DNA of 64,000 nt. It comes from Paenibacillus thiaminolyticus. GTDB lineage: Bacteria > Bacillota > Bacilli > Paenibacillales > Paenibacillaceae. The notes under the pieces are model-generated. The model was not told the origin of the DNA and did not search any database. It saw nothing but the letters and a program-made list of their open reading frames with translations. Positions 22,386-30,805 of the stretch are shown piece by piece. Every line of letters begins with the position of its first letter. Positions within the stretch are counted from its first letter, which is position 1. The position numbers were made by a program, and so were the translations under genes. The stretch covers positions 4,853,001-4,917,000 of the forward strand of contig NZ_CP041405.1 of the NCBI RefSeq assembly GCF_007066085.1, written 5' to 3'.

Positions 22386-22847
22386 TATTTCCTTTAAAAA
22401 TTGGTCTAGGAATTTTAATTTATCAAACATGAATTCATTTGTAATTTTGTATTCTTTAGTTTTGGATTTTTCATAATCATGTAGTGAAATTTCCCCATTC
22501 TCAGAAATAATAAATTCCAATAACTCTCCGTCTTCCCCCTTAATCCTAAGTTGATAGCTTGGAGGCCCAGGGAAAGCATGAGCAAAAGTGGCCTTTTTAA
22601 CTTTTATTTCAGGAAGTGATTTCATTACTAATTCAATTTCTTTTTTATCTTTTACACTTCCAAGACTATAGTGTTGTATCTCTTTCGATTTTAGTATATA
22701 GATAGAGTCAATTTCTGTTCCTTCAATGTGCTCCATAATCAAATCATTAAATGAGAAAGATCTAGTCTGATCGTAAAATCTGGTCCCGTACACACAAAAC
22801 CATAATATAATTGCAATATAGATGATAGGCCTCTTATATTTTGACAT
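22368..22847 (-). CDS. Membrane-anchored small protein, paralogue A
   Basis: A 159-residue protein with one N-terminal membrane segment (PIIYIAIILWFCVYG, about residues 7-21) and a hydrophilic outer part, probably anchored and exposed outside. ATG is preceded by GGAGGGAAC. The segment SFNDLIMEHIEGTEIDSIYI resembles SFNELIKEHVNEEEIEYLFL of the protein at 23984-24457, so the two are paralogues lying on opposite sides of a transposase remnant. AT-rich compared with the core genes. Function unknown. Confidence 0.65.
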   Translation of the reverse strand: MSKYKRPIIYIAIILWFCVYGTRFYDQTRSFSFNDLIMEHIEGTEIDSIYILKSKEIQHYSLGSVKDKKEIELVMKSLPEIKVKKATFAHAFPGPPSYQLRIKGEDGELLEFIISENGEISLHDYEKSKTKEYKITNEFMFDKLKFLDQFLKEIEESKR

Positions 22848-22914
22848 TCTGTTCCCTCCTTAATTATTTGCAATTAATACACTCCCTACATTTTACCAGG
22901 AAATATCAATTACA

Positions 22915-23590
22915 GAACCACCCTGAATCCGCTTCCCGGCATACATCAACCCACGGTCACTCACCCGGATGTTCCACGAGGTTCATCAAATCCTTAGGCC
23001 TCAAGCGCGTGCCGTCCTCACCCACACTCCGTCAGCGTCTGGATTCGGCGGCGGCCAGCAGTTACGATTGGCAAACCATTTTGCTGGAAGAGTCGGCAGA
23101 CTTACTGTGTGCACTTAACGTCCCGCTAACGCCTGTTCATGCTACAAGTCCAGAGAGGCAAGCGTTATCCTGACTGCCACTGGATCTGGACGTTTCGCCG
23201 TTCGACAATAGCAATACCCGGAAAGAAGGCCCTGACGTAGGTGGAGGGCTATGCTCCTTTTTTGCTTATCTGGCACAGGAAGGGTATGGGGTCAACGTCA
23301 ATCTGCGCGAAGGCGTGAAGAACGAGAAGGCAAGCGCGTTTACCTGGGCTCCATGGAAATGGACCGACAAAAAGTTGGAGCGCCCCATTCGCGTAGTCTA
23401 CCAGGTGATTGAACGAACCGTGGAAGCCGATGGACAAATCCTGCTGGTGCCCAAGATTGAGGTGCAGGTGTTTTTCACCACACTACGGTGTCCGCCTTGG
23501 CAAGTGATTAAGCTTTTCCGTGACCACGCTACCAGCGGCAGTTTCACAGCGAACCCTTATAAAGCAAAAGCAACTACTAATCACTAGCAT
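22915..23590 (+). mobile_element. Decayed IS1380-family transposase remnant
   Basis: Conceptual translation gives fragments matching the IS1380 transposase pattern as I know it: GLKRVPSSPTLRQRLDS, WQTILLEESADLL, then LDLDVSPFDNSNTRKEG, CSFFAYLAQEGYGVNVNLRE, and later VIERTVEADGQILLVPKIEV and VIKLFRDHATSGSF. The frame contains an in-frame TGA near 23171 and an internal deletion after about 23315, so no functional transposase can be made. Terminal inverted repeats were not identified. The latter part (23315-23587) is still an open frame of 90 codons but is only the C-terminal piece. Confidence 0.8.
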
Positions 23591-23689
23591 CTTATTCCAA
23601 ACGTATGGTAATGTGGGAAATGGTGGGATGAAACGGCGGAAAAATATTTCAAAAGAGGGAGGTGAAATAGAATGTAGGGAAGGCAAGCA

Positions 23690-23920
23690 GTGGATTTTTC
23701 GGAACTGACACAATATTTTAATGGCATACGTTCCAGTATTGGGAATGTCGCGGATCGAACCGGGCAATCGCTGTGGAAAGTAGAAGTGCAGTTGGGCCAG
23801 TTAACGAGACAACTGGAAAAAATGAATACCCTACTTACCGTGCTCGTCGTAGTTGTTATCGTATATTTGGTGGTTAAGCTGATCATGTTCAAAAAGCATA
23901 AATCGCAAGCTTCTCAATAA
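23690..23920 (+). CDS. Small single-pass membrane protein
   Basis: A 76-residue protein starting at GTG 23690, six bases after AGGGAAGG. The first 45 residues are hydrophilic and helical (LWKVEVQLGQLTRQLEKM looks like a short coiled coil). A strong membrane segment (LLTVLVVVVIVYLVVKLIMF) follows, then a basic tail. This suggests a C-terminally anchored cytoplasmic protein. Family and function not recognised. It lies between the transposase remnant and paralogue B. Confidence 0.6.
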   Translation: MDFSELTQYFNGIRSSIGNVADRTGQSLWKVEVQLGQLTRQLEKMNTLLTVLVVVVIVYLVVKLIMFKKHKSQASQ

Positions 23921-23983
23921 ACCAATGAAAGGGAGGGTGACTTTCCGGAAAAATACGGGAAAGCCACACTTCTTCTTGTCGTT

Positions 23984-24457
23984 GTGTTCATCATTGGTGC
24001 ACTGTATATTCCCAAGCTAAATCATACGGCCAAAGTGATTTCATTTAATGAATTGATTAAAGAGCATGTTAACGAAGAAGAGATCGAATATCTCTTCCTT
24101 AGTAAATCGATTATGGGGGAGAGGGAACGAGTACTCCGGATTTATTCCAAGATTGAAATGAAAAGGGAGGATAACCCAGAACGTCTGTCTCAGAAGGAAA
24201 GGATTTACTTGAACTTCGGGAATGTGTATGGACTGCAATACGTGATAATGGTTACTGACCTTGGAATCGTGGATACATTCGATTATAAGTACGCCGCTTA
24301 TTCGAACACGAACCCGGTGCTGGAACTCCAGTGCCGGGTTCTTTTGCTATATCCGCTGCACTGCAGCCGAATAGTTTTTCTCTTTTTTCGAAACTTTTTT
24401 CCTCCAAAAAAACACAATAACGAGCCTTTACTTTTCCTACGAGATGGTCTAAGATAA
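23984..24457 (+). CDS. Membrane-anchored small protein, paralogue B, probably damaged at both ends
   Basis: The GTG at 23984 falls inside the hydrophobic anchor. The frame continues upstream to about 23936 as GDFPEKYGKATLLLVVV without an obvious start, while the nearest Shine-Dalgarno/ATG (23925) is in another frame; a frameshift may have removed the start. The central part SFNELIKEHVNEEEIEYLFL matches paralogue A (22368-22847). At the 3' end the frame runs straight through a strong terminator hairpin (24310-24346), so the original stop was probably lost and the last 50 or so residues are not native. It may be a pseudogene. Confidence 0.45.
   Translation: MFIIGALYIPKLNHTAKVISFNELIKEHVNEEEIEYLFLSKSIMGERERVLRIYSKIEMKREDNPERLSQKERIYLNFGNVYGLQYVIMVTDLGIVDTFDYKYAAYSNTNPVLELQCRVLLLYPLHCSRIVFLFFRNFFPPKKHNNEPLLFLRDGLR
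24310..24346 (+). terminator. Rho-independent terminator
   Basis: Hairpin with arms GAACCCGGTGCTGG and CCAGTGCCGGGTTC around AACT, followed by TTTT. It lies inside the annotated tail of the preceding frame and upstream of the mnt promoter, so it separates the two units. Confidence 0.75.
24427..24455 (+). promoter_or_regulatory. Candidate mnt operon promoter
   Basis: TTTACT at 24427-24432 and TAAGAT at 24450-24455, 17 bases apart. GATAAT at 24453 is an alternative -10. The MntR-box-like palindrome begins about ten bases downstream. Confidence 0.45.
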
Positions 24458-24464
24458 TAAATAA

Positions 24465-24480
24465 GTTTCCCTAGGAAAAC
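24465..24480 (+). promoter_or_regulatory. MntR-box-like palindrome
   Basis: GTTTCCCTAGGAAAAC is a near-perfect palindrome close to the B. subtilis MntR operator pattern (TTTGCCTTAAGGAAAC). It overlaps the expected transcription start of mntB and mntR is encoded nearby, so manganese-dependent repression is likely. Confidence 0.65.
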
Positions 24481-24520
24481 ATTTTTGTTCAGAAACATAT
24501 TTTATGGGGGAGGGAAAAAT

Positions 24521-25264
24521 ATGCGTCAAACTATAGATGTTAATAATTTGCACATATCGTATTACGGAAAAGAGGTCATCAAGGATGTAAGCTTCTCGCT
24601 GCAGACCGGCAAGCTTATCGGCATCCTCGGGCCGAATGGGGCGGGCAAGTCGACATTGATGAAGGCCATGCTCAATCTCATTCCCCGCGACGGCGGCGAG
24701 ATTACGCTGGGGGGAGAGCCGCTTACCTCGATGCGTAAAAAAATCGCCTATGTGCCGCAGCGCTCTAATATCGATTGGGACTTCCCTATTATCGTGAAGG
24801 ATACGGTGCTGTTGGGGACGTTCCCGACCCTCGGCCTCTTCCGGCGGCCGGCCAAGCAAGATAAAGAATGGGCGCTCGAATGTCTCCGCAAGGTCGGCAT
24901 GGAGAAATTCAAAAACAATCAGATCGGCGAGCTGTCCGGCGGCCAGCAGCAGCGGGTGTTCCTGGCGCGTGCGCTTGCCCAGAAGGCGGAGTACTTCTTC
25001 CTTGACGAGCCGTTTGTCGGAATTGATGTCGCCAGCGAGAACGTCATCATCGATATTTTGAAGACGCTGCGGGATGAAGGGAAGACGGTGTTCGTCGTCC
25101 ACCACGATTTGAGCAAGGTGGAAAGCTATTTCGACAATCTGATATTGATGAATAAGGAATTGATCGGCTGCGGGCCGGTCGATCACGTCTTCCGCCCGGA
25201 ATTGATGCAGGAAGCCTATCAGACGCCGTTTACGATGATAGGGAAATTGGGGGTTGGAATGTGA
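24521..25264 (+). CDS. mntB: Manganese ABC transporter ATP-binding protein
   Basis: A 247-residue ABC ATPase of the metal (zinc/manganese/iron chelate) family. Walker A is GPNGAGKST, the signature motif is LSGGQQQR, Walker B is YFFLDEPF and the H-loop is VVHHDLS. It energises uptake through the MntC permease. ATG at 24521 has GGGGGAGGG upstream and is preferred to the in-frame start at 24485. The stop overlaps the start of mntC. An adjacent MntR-like operator and the mntR gene support manganese rather than zinc as substrate. Confidence 0.92.
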   Translation: MRQTIDVNNLHISYYGKEVIKDVSFSLQTGKLIGILGPNGAGKSTLMKAMLNLIPRDGGEITLGGEPLTSMRKKIAYVPQRSNIDWDFPIIVKDTVLLGTFPTLGLFRRPAKQDKEWALECLRKVGMEKFKNNQIGELSGGQQQRVFLARALAQKAEYFFLDEPFVGIDVASENVIIDILKTLRDEGKTVFVVHHDLSKVESYFDNLILMNKELIGCGPVDHVFRPELMQEAYQTPFTMIGKLGVGM

Positions 25265-26124
25265 TGGAATTTATCCAAGATTTAATGGCCTATGAGTTTT
25301 TGCAGCGAGCTTTTGTCACTTCGATTATTGTAGGTATTATTTGCGGCGTTATCGGCTGCTTTATCGTATTGCGCGGGATGGCGCTCATGGGGGACGCAAT
25401 CTCTCACGCCGTTCTGCCGGGTGTGGCCATCTCCTATATGCTGGGGATCAATTACTTCTACGGGGCGGTAGTCTCGGGGATATTGACGGCGGTCGGGATC
25501 GGAGTCATCAATCAGAACAGCCGCGTCAAGAGCGATTCTTCCATCGGGCTGGTGTTCTCCGCCGCCTTTGCTCTCGGCATCATTCTCATTACGAGCGCCA
25601 AGAGCGCCACCGACTTGACGCAAATTTTGTTCGGGAATGTCCTGTCGGTACGGGCATCGGATATGTGGCTGACCGTTGCCGTCGGAGGCATCGTGCTGCT
25701 GGCGGTCCTGCTCTTCTACAAAGAACTGCTGGTCTCGAGCTTCGATGAGACGATGGCTGCGGCTTATGGATTGAAGACGCGCCTTATCCACTATTCCATT
25801 ATGGTTCTGCTGACACTTGTCACGGTAGCGTCCTTGCAGACGGTTGGCGTCATTCTCGTTGTCTCGATGCTGATTACGCCGGCGTCCACCGCGTACTTGC
25901 TCACGAACAGACTGTCCACGATGATTGGGCTCGCGATGTTCTTCGGCGCCTTGTCTTCGATGATCGGCTTGTATGTCAGCTTTCTCTACAACCTGCCGTC
26001 CGGCCCGGTTATTGCCTTGGCGACGACGTCTATCTTTGTGCTGGCGTTCCTGTTCTCTCCGAAGCAAGGAGTGATTCGGCGCATGCTGAAGATGAACAAG
26101 CGAAGAATGGCCGTCGGGAAGTAA
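25264..26124 (+). CDS. mntC: Manganese ABC transporter permease
   Basis: A 286-residue ABC-3 family metal permease with about eight or nine membrane helices. The N-terminal half has the conserved CFIVLRGMALMGDAISHAVLPG segment, in pieces such as GDAISHAVLPG. ATG 25264 overlaps the mntB stop by one base; a GTG at 25261 in the same frame is also possible. Only one permease gene is present, whereas B. subtilis has mntC and mntD, so this one probably forms a homodimer. Confidence 0.92.
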   Translation: MEFIQDLMAYEFLQRAFVTSIIVGIICGVIGCFIVLRGMALMGDAISHAVLPGVAISYMLGINYFYGAVVSGILTAVGIGVINQNSRVKSDSSIGLVFSAAFALGIILITSAKSATDLTQILFGNVLSVRASDMWLTVAVGGIVLLAVLLFYKELLVSSFDETMAAAYGLKTRLIHYSIMVLLTLVTVASLQTVGVILVVSMLITPASTAYLLTNRLSTMIGLAMFFGALSSMIGLYVSFLYNLPSGPVIALATTSIFVLAFLFSPKQGVIRRMLKMNKRRMAVGK

Positions 26125-26171
26125 TAACGGGATAAGGATAAATTTATGATAACAAAAAGGAGTTCAGGAAA

Positions 26172-27155
26172 ATGAAAATGTTACAAAAATTCATGCTGCT
26201 GTCAGCGATGGCAGCCCTGCTGGTGCTGGCCGCGTGCGGGCAAGCGAATTCGGGCAAATCGGGGGATGTTCCTGCCTCTTCGGATTCAGCTTCCGAGTCT
26301 GCCACAGAAGGACCGCTTAAAGTCGTCACTTCCTTCACGATTCTCGAGGACTTCGCCCGGGAAATCGGCGGCGAAGATGTAGAGGTTCACAACCTGGTGC
26401 CAACGGGCACGGATCCTCATGAGTACGAACCGCTGCCGGAGGATATTAAAAAAGCGACGGATGCGGATGTCCTTTTCTATAATGGCTTGAATCTGGAGGG
26501 CGGCAAAAGCGGCTGGTTCTTCAAAATGGTCGAGTCCGTCGGCCAAAAAGAGGAGAATGTGTTCAACCTGACAGAACGCGTAGAACCGATGTATATCGGC
26601 GGCAAAGACGGCCATGAGGAAGAGATTAACCCGCACGCATTCATCGACCCTGCCGTCGGCATCAAGATGGCGGAGGATATGCGGGATGCGCTCATGAAGA
26701 AGGACCCTGCACGCAAAGAGAATTACGAGAAGCGGGCAGACGAATATATCACCAAGCTCACAGAGATTGATAAGGAATATGAAGAAAAAATCAATTCCAT
26801 CCCGGAAGAGAACCGTATCCTCGTTACGAGCGAACGCGCATTCCAATATATGACGACGCATTATGGACTGAAGGAAGCGTATATTTGGGAGATTGACACG
26901 GAAGAGAACGGCTCGCCAACCCAGATTAAATCGCTGGTTGAATTTATTAAGGAGCATAAAGTACCGGTCCTCTTTATTGAATCCAATGTGGACCCGCGGC
27001 CAATGGAGACCGTCTCGAACGAGACAGGCGTCCGCATCGCCGAGAAGCGGATCTACTCCGATGAGATCGGGCAGCGGGGAGAAGAAGTCGATACGTATAT
27101 CAAATATTTGGAATATAACCTTGAACTTATGCATAGCGAATTAAGCAAATCATAG
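26172..27155 (+). CDS. mntA: Manganese-binding lipoprotein (ZnuA/MntA family)
   Basis: A 327-residue cluster A-I substrate-binding protein. It begins with a lipoprotein signal peptide ending in LVLAAC, so it is anchored outside the membrane. Metal-ligand motifs are GTDPHEYEPLPEDIKK (histidine), INPHAFIDP (histidine), a glutamate in FIESNVDP, and the final acidic residue in RIYSDEIGQ. It lacks the long His-rich loop of zinc-specific ZnuA. The start follows AAAAAGGAG. Gene order here is ATPase, permease, binding protein, unlike mntABCD of B. subtilis. Confidence 0.92.
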   Translation: MKMLQKFMLLSAMAALLVLAACGQANSGKSGDVPASSDSASESATEGPLKVVTSFTILEDFAREIGGEDVEVHNLVPTGTDPHEYEPLPEDIKKATDADVLFYNGLNLEGGKSGWFFKMVESVGQKEENVFNLTERVEPMYIGGKDGHEEEINPHAFIDPAVGIKMAEDMRDALMKKDPARKENYEKRADEYITKLTEIDKEYEEKINSIPEENRILVTSERAFQYMTTHYGLKEAYIWEIDTEENGSPTQIKSLVEFIKEHKVPVLFIESNVDPRPMETVSNETGVRIAEKRIYSDEIGQRGEEVDTYIKYLEYNLELMHSELSKS

Positions 27156-27166
27156 AAGGATGAAGC

Positions 27167-27206
27167 CAAGTGTGCTTCCGTGACTCACCGGAGAGGAGCA
27201 CGCTTG
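27167..27206 (+). other. Intergenic hairpin between mntA and mntR
   Basis: An imperfect inverted repeat (CAAGTGTGCTTCCG and CGGAGAGGAGCACGCTTG) with an 8-base loop and no T tract. It could partly terminate or process the mnt transcript before mntR. Confidence 0.4.
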
Positions 27207-27264
27207 AAGCATGAACTGCCGGTAGGCAACGAGCCTGATCGCGATTCAGAAAAGGGGGGAGGGC

Positions 27265-27675
27265 ATGCGAACCCCGGGTATGGAGGATCACCTCGAACAG
27301 ATCTACCTGTTGACCAGAGCCAAAGGGTTCACAAGAGTATCGGATATCGCGCAAGCTCTGTCCATTCATGATTCCTCCGCTTCCAAAATGGCGCAGAAGC
27401 TAGGGAGAACGGGATATGTGCAGTACGAGAAATACGGGAGAATCTGCTTAACGGATAAAGGGTTCCAGGTGGGACAGCAACTGTTCAACCGGCACCAATT
27501 GCTGGAGAAGTTTTTGCGGCAGATTGGTGTTCAGGAGGAACAGATCCATCAGGAAGTCGAGCAGATTGAGCATCATTTCAGTTGGAGCACGATTGCCCGG
27601 ATTCAAGAGCTTGTCCGTTTTTTTGAAGAGGAGCCGATCGTGCTGAGGGAGTTCCACAAAAGGCAGACGCTCTAG
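27265..27675 (+). CDS. mntR: Manganese-responsive transcriptional regulator MntR
   Basis: A 136-residue DtxR-family regulator. An N-terminal winged helix (FTRVSDIAQALSIHDSSASK) is followed by a dimerisation domain. All six metal ligands known from B. subtilis MntR are present at the same numbering: D8, E11, H77, E99, E102 and H103. With manganese bound it represses uptake genes, here presumably mntBCA through the palindrome at 24465. The start follows a strong AAGGGGGGAGG. It is 109 bp after mntA and may share its transcript, which would give negative feedback. Confidence 0.95.
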   Translation: MRTPGMEDHLEQIYLLTRAKGFTRVSDIAQALSIHDSSASKMAQKLGRTGYVQYEKYGRICLTDKGFQVGQQLFNRHQLLEKFLRQIGVQEEQIHQEVEQIEHHFSWSTIARIQELVRFFEEEPIVLREFHKRQTL

Positions 27676-27733
27676 CTTGGTCTGGATGGCTGCCTGACTG
27701 CTTTCAAGACAGTGCACACTCTGCAGCCGGGCT

Positions 27734-28297
27734 TCAGCATCCGCCGAAGGCGTCGAGATGCTCTTCCTCTGCGATCGCCTGAATCTCTTCGGCCCCGATG
27801 CGGAGGTACATATAACCGTCCTGGGCCTGCTTCTGCAGCGCGCGCTCCTGGACGAAGCGGGGGCTCGCTTCCCCAGCGTCTTCATCGTAGACGAGAAGAA
27901 TGCCGTCGGTCTTGCGGAACAACAGATCGTCTCTGGCGACGAACTGCCATTTTCCGATGTAAGGGCCGTTGCTGACTGCGCCGTAATAATCGACCTGTTG
28001 TATAAGCTGCTCGAAGAATGCTTTTTTCTCTTCATTCCATTGGTCCGCCTGCTGGCTGTAGGCCGTAATGATCGAGCATTTGAGATGCGGGTATTGCGCC
28101 TTCAGCGCGAGCGCGGCTTCGCAAGCCCACAGATCGACCCCGTATTGGCCCGGGGTGATGACCCATTCGAGCCCTTCCTCCAGCAGGGGGATCAGCCGGG
28201 CTGCGATCGCTTTGCGAATGTAAGGGATGCCTTGATGCTTGTTATTGTAAATGCCGAGCTCATGAGCGCGGTAGCCGGTAACAAATAAGTTTTTCAA
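27734..28297 (-). CDS. ypsA: SLOG-domain protein YpsA
   Basis: A 187-residue protein of the DUF1273/YpsA family. The nucleotide-binding-like start LFVTGYRAHELGIYN, the GLEWVITPGQYGVDLWACEAAL core and the KTDGILLVYD segment are all typical. YpsA-type proteins are linked to cell division and stress in Bacillota; the biochemical activity is unclear. TTG at 28297, five bases after GGAGGCAG on the coding strand, gives the usual N-terminus and is preferred to the in-frame ATG at 28330. It is convergent with mntR. Confidence 0.88.
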   Translation of the reverse strand: MKNLFVTGYRAHELGIYNNKHQGIPYIRKAIAARLIPLLEEGLEWVITPGQYGVDLWACEAALALKAQYPHLKCSIITAYSQQADQWNEEKKAFFEQLIQQVDYYGAVSNGPYIGKWQFVARDDLLFRKTDGILLVYDEDAGEASPRFVQERALQKQAQDGYMYLRIGAEEIQAIAEEEHLDAFGGC

Positions 28298-28414
28298 GTG
28301 GACTGCCTCCAAGTATGGAATCATCGTCAATCGTTCGTTCTAATCCACTATTATACATGAGGCGGCATGAATGTGCCGCAGGCAGGGCGGCATGCGCCGC
28401 CGCCCGTGCCAGCA

Positions 28415-28451
28415 GATGGCTTCCGAGTGACTCGGGAGTCATCTTTTTTTT
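28415..28451 (+). terminator. Rho-independent terminator, + orientation
   Basis: A 13-bp imperfect hairpin (GATGGCTTCCGAG, loop TGA, CTCGGGAGTCATC) followed by eight T. It would stop + strand transcripts before the toxin island; the minus-strand ypsA promoter region lies just downstream of it in the reverse sense. Confidence 0.75.
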
Positions 28452-28614
28452 GTTCCTGTCCGCCGCTTGATTAGATACAAAAACTGAAAAACTTGGCCAA
28501 ATGTGCCGATATCATTAGTAACCTTCAATGGATATTTATTCAAGTTTATCGAAGAATGGGAAGTTGGCGGGACGAGCATAAAAATCTGGCGACGATTCAA
28601 GGAGGAGTCAGGCG

Positions 28615-29271
28615 ATGACGCATCTGGATAAGAAGATTATTGAGCTAGAGCAGGCGAAGAAAAGGCTGGAGCAGCAGAACAGCCGCAGTCAGGAGGGCCA
28701 GGAGGACGCGGAGCGCGAGGCGCAAGCCGAACGGCACGCGGCCCGTGAGGAGAGGGAAGCGCAGTGGCGGAGGGAGATTCGGGAAGGAATGCGGAGCGGC
28801 CGCCTCGACATCGCGGGCACTTCCGTCGAATTCCAGCCGGCAAGCTTTTTTCAACCGGGTATTCGTTTCTTGTTCCCTGGGGAGTTTCTCGTCTGCGCGC
28901 TTGATACCGAGCAGCAGAAGGTGTACCGGAACGAAGCCCATGCCGTCAATATCCTCTTGCAGTACACGGATCACCCCGGGCAGCCCATCGATATGACAGC
29001 GATGAAGAGCGAGATGATTCGCAATATGAAGAGCATGGAGCTGAATACCGAATGGGTGGAGGATGGCATGAAGGAGGTGAACGGACGGCCGATTCACTAC
29101 TGCGCATTTTTGAACCCGGTGGCGCACGGGAAGGTATTTAACTTTTTGTTTTTTGCGGATGCGGGGCGCAAGCGGCTTATCGGGAACATCAATTGCAACG
29201 GGAAGGACAGCAAGCTGTGGTCCTGCATTGCCCAGGAAATGATCGATTCGATGGAGGTGGCGCGCAGATGA
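28615..29271 (+). CDS. DcrB/DUF1795-like protein with N-terminal coiled coil
   Basis: A 218-residue cytoplasmic protein with no signal peptide. Residues 1-60 are highly charged and coiled-coil-like. Residues about 65-218 resemble the DcrB/DUF1795 fold (HAVNILLQYTDHPGQPID, VNGRPIHYCAF, LFFADAGRKRLIGNINC, WSCIAQEMIDSMEV). In Proteobacteria that fold includes Eag chaperones, which bind hydrophobic segments of type VI effectors. It is first in a run that contains VgrG-like, PAAR-like and VgrG-Rhs proteins, the last with hydrophobic segments, so an effector-chaperone role is plausible but inferred. The start follows AAGGAGGAG. Its stop overlaps the start of the VgrG-like gene (ATGA). Confidence 0.65.
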   Translation: MTHLDKKIIELEQAKKRLEQQNSRSQEGQEDAEREAQAERHAAREEREAQWRREIREGMRSGRLDIAGTSVEFQPASFFQPGIRFLFPGEFLVCALDTEQQKVYRNEAHAVNILLQYTDHPGQPIDMTAMKSEMIRNMKSMELNTEWVEDGMKEVNGRPIHYCAFLNPVAHGKVFNFLFFADAGRKRLIGNINCNGKDSKLWSCIAQEMIDSMEVARR

Positions 29272-30764
29272 GCGTATCGCAATTATCTTATCAAAATGTG
29301 AGAATTGCCCCTTTTCCCCATATGCAGCTGTTGGAGATGTCTATCGTGCAAGAGGTGAACGAGCATGGGAAGCTTACGTTCACGGGCCGAATGCCGGAGG
29401 ATCATAAGGACAATGATCTGTTCGCGATGAATGAGCAGACGCCGGTTCAAGTCGTGCAGATCACGGAGCAGGGCGAGGAGCGGGTCTTATTCTCCGGTAT
29501 TTTGTCGGAGATGCGGATCGAGAAGTCGCGGGAGGTCTATTCCGTCTATGCGGAAGCGCTCACAAGCACGGTCATGCTCGATATCCGCGTGAAAAACCGG
29601 TCGTTCCAGGACGCCGCGATGACCTACAACCAGCTCGTCCGCCATCTGGGCGGCGATTACTCGAATTACGACGTGAACTATACGTCGGAACAAAATCCTC
29701 CCCTCGGCGCCTTGGTCGTGCAGTACAAGGAAACGGATTGGGCCTTGCTGAAAAGATTGGCCTCCCGTCTTGATACGGTGGTCGTGCCGGCCGAGAACTT
29801 CAAGGACATCAAATTCAGCTTCGGTCTGCCGGATACCGGGGCGGTCAAGAAGCTGTCTCCTTCCAACTATGTCATTACGAAAAAGCTGGCCGACTATATG
29901 AGCTACCACAAAAATGTCCGCCGCAATGCGATGGAGAGCGATTTTATTTTCTATGAGCTTACGACGGATCAGTGGCTGCATCTGGGCGATGCCGTTGATT
30001 TCCAAGGGGCGCGGCTCTATGTCGGCAAGGCCGTGTCCACGATGGACCGGGGAAGCGTCAAGCACACCTACACGATTACGACCCGCAAAGGCTTGAACCG
30101 GCAATCGCCGTACAATGACGCGATCCGCGGCGCATCGATAGGCGGCACGGTGCTGGCCATTAACCGCGACAAGGTGAAGGTGCGGCTTGATATCGACAAG
30201 GATCAGGATGCCGGCAAGGCTTGCTGGTTCCCGTATTCCACCGTCTATGCCTCCGCGGACGGCAGCGGCTGGTATTGCATGCCCGAGGCGGGCGACAGCG
30301 TCCGGGTGACGTTCCCGAGCGAGCGGGAGGAGGAGGCGTTCGCCATCAGCTCGGTCAACTCGTATGCGGGAGAGCCGGCAGGAGGCGGACCGCAGGCTAG
30401 CCTGGGAGCAATGTCCGGCGGCGGCTCTGCGGGCGGGGGATCGCAGGATCGGATGGGCGATCCGAATGTCCGGTATTTCCGCAACTCTTCGGGCATGGAG
30501 GTCACGCTGGCCCCCGGCCATGTGTTGATTTCCGCGAATAACGGCCAGGCGACGATTCGGCTTGCCCAGGACGGCTCGATTACGATCGCCGGGCAGAACG
30601 AGGTCTCGCTGACCTCGAAGGAGAACGTGACCATCCGGGCGGACAAGACGCTGATGATGACCGCAAGCGAGGAGATCGCGATCGAGAGCCAGAAAGGCGG
30701 CAAGATCGTGCTCAACAGCGGGGGAGACGCGGAGTTGAAGGGGAACAAAGTACTTACGAACTAG
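29268..30764 (+). CDS. VgrG/Pvc8-family spike-like protein
   Basis: A 498-residue protein of the VgrG/phage late-control gpD superfamily. It has the gp27-like part (VQEVNEHGKLTFTGRM, AMTYNQLVRHLGGDY, VVQYKETDWALLKRLASRLD), an OB-fold region (VLAINRDKVKVRLDIDKDQ, CWFPYSTVYAS) and a C-terminal gp5-like beta-repeat region (VLISANNGQATIRLAQDGSITIAG in parts, then ENVTIRADKTLMM). A Gly/Ser-rich linker lies around residue 380-400. Such proteins form the needle tip of contractile injection machines. The first 440 or so residues resemble the head of the Rhs protein at 33207. ATG at 29268 is preferred to the open start at 29193 that overlaps the previous gene. Confidence 0.85.
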   Translation: MSVSQLSYQNVRIAPFPHMQLLEMSIVQEVNEHGKLTFTGRMPEDHKDNDLFAMNEQTPVQVVQITEQGEERVLFSGILSEMRIEKSREVYSVYAEALTSTVMLDIRVKNRSFQDAAMTYNQLVRHLGGDYSNYDVNYTSEQNPPLGALVVQYKETDWALLKRLASRLDTVVVPAENFKDIKFSFGLPDTGAVKKLSPSNYVITKKLADYMSYHKNVRRNAMESDFIFYELTTDQWLHLGDAVDFQGARLYVGKAVSTMDRGSVKHTYTITTRKGLNRQSPYNDAIRGASIGGTVLAINRDKVKVRLDIDKDQDAGKACWFPYSTVYASADGSGWYCMPEAGDSVRVTFPSEREEEAFAISSVNSYAGEPAGGGPQASLGAMSGGGSAGGGSQDRMGDPNVRYFRNSSGMEVTLAPGHVLISANNGQATIRLAQDGSITIAGQNEVSLTSKENVTIRADKTLMMTASEEIAIESQKGGKIVLNSGGDAELKGNKVLTN

Positions 30765-30805
30765 TGTGGCACTAAAGGCGCTCCGCGCAGAAAGGGAGAT
30801 TCGCC

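Noticed and set aside
22841..23173. 110-codon + frame as an independent gene
   Set aside because: Its C-terminal half is the first block of the IS1380-type transposase relic and its start overlaps the promoter region of the minus-strand gene.
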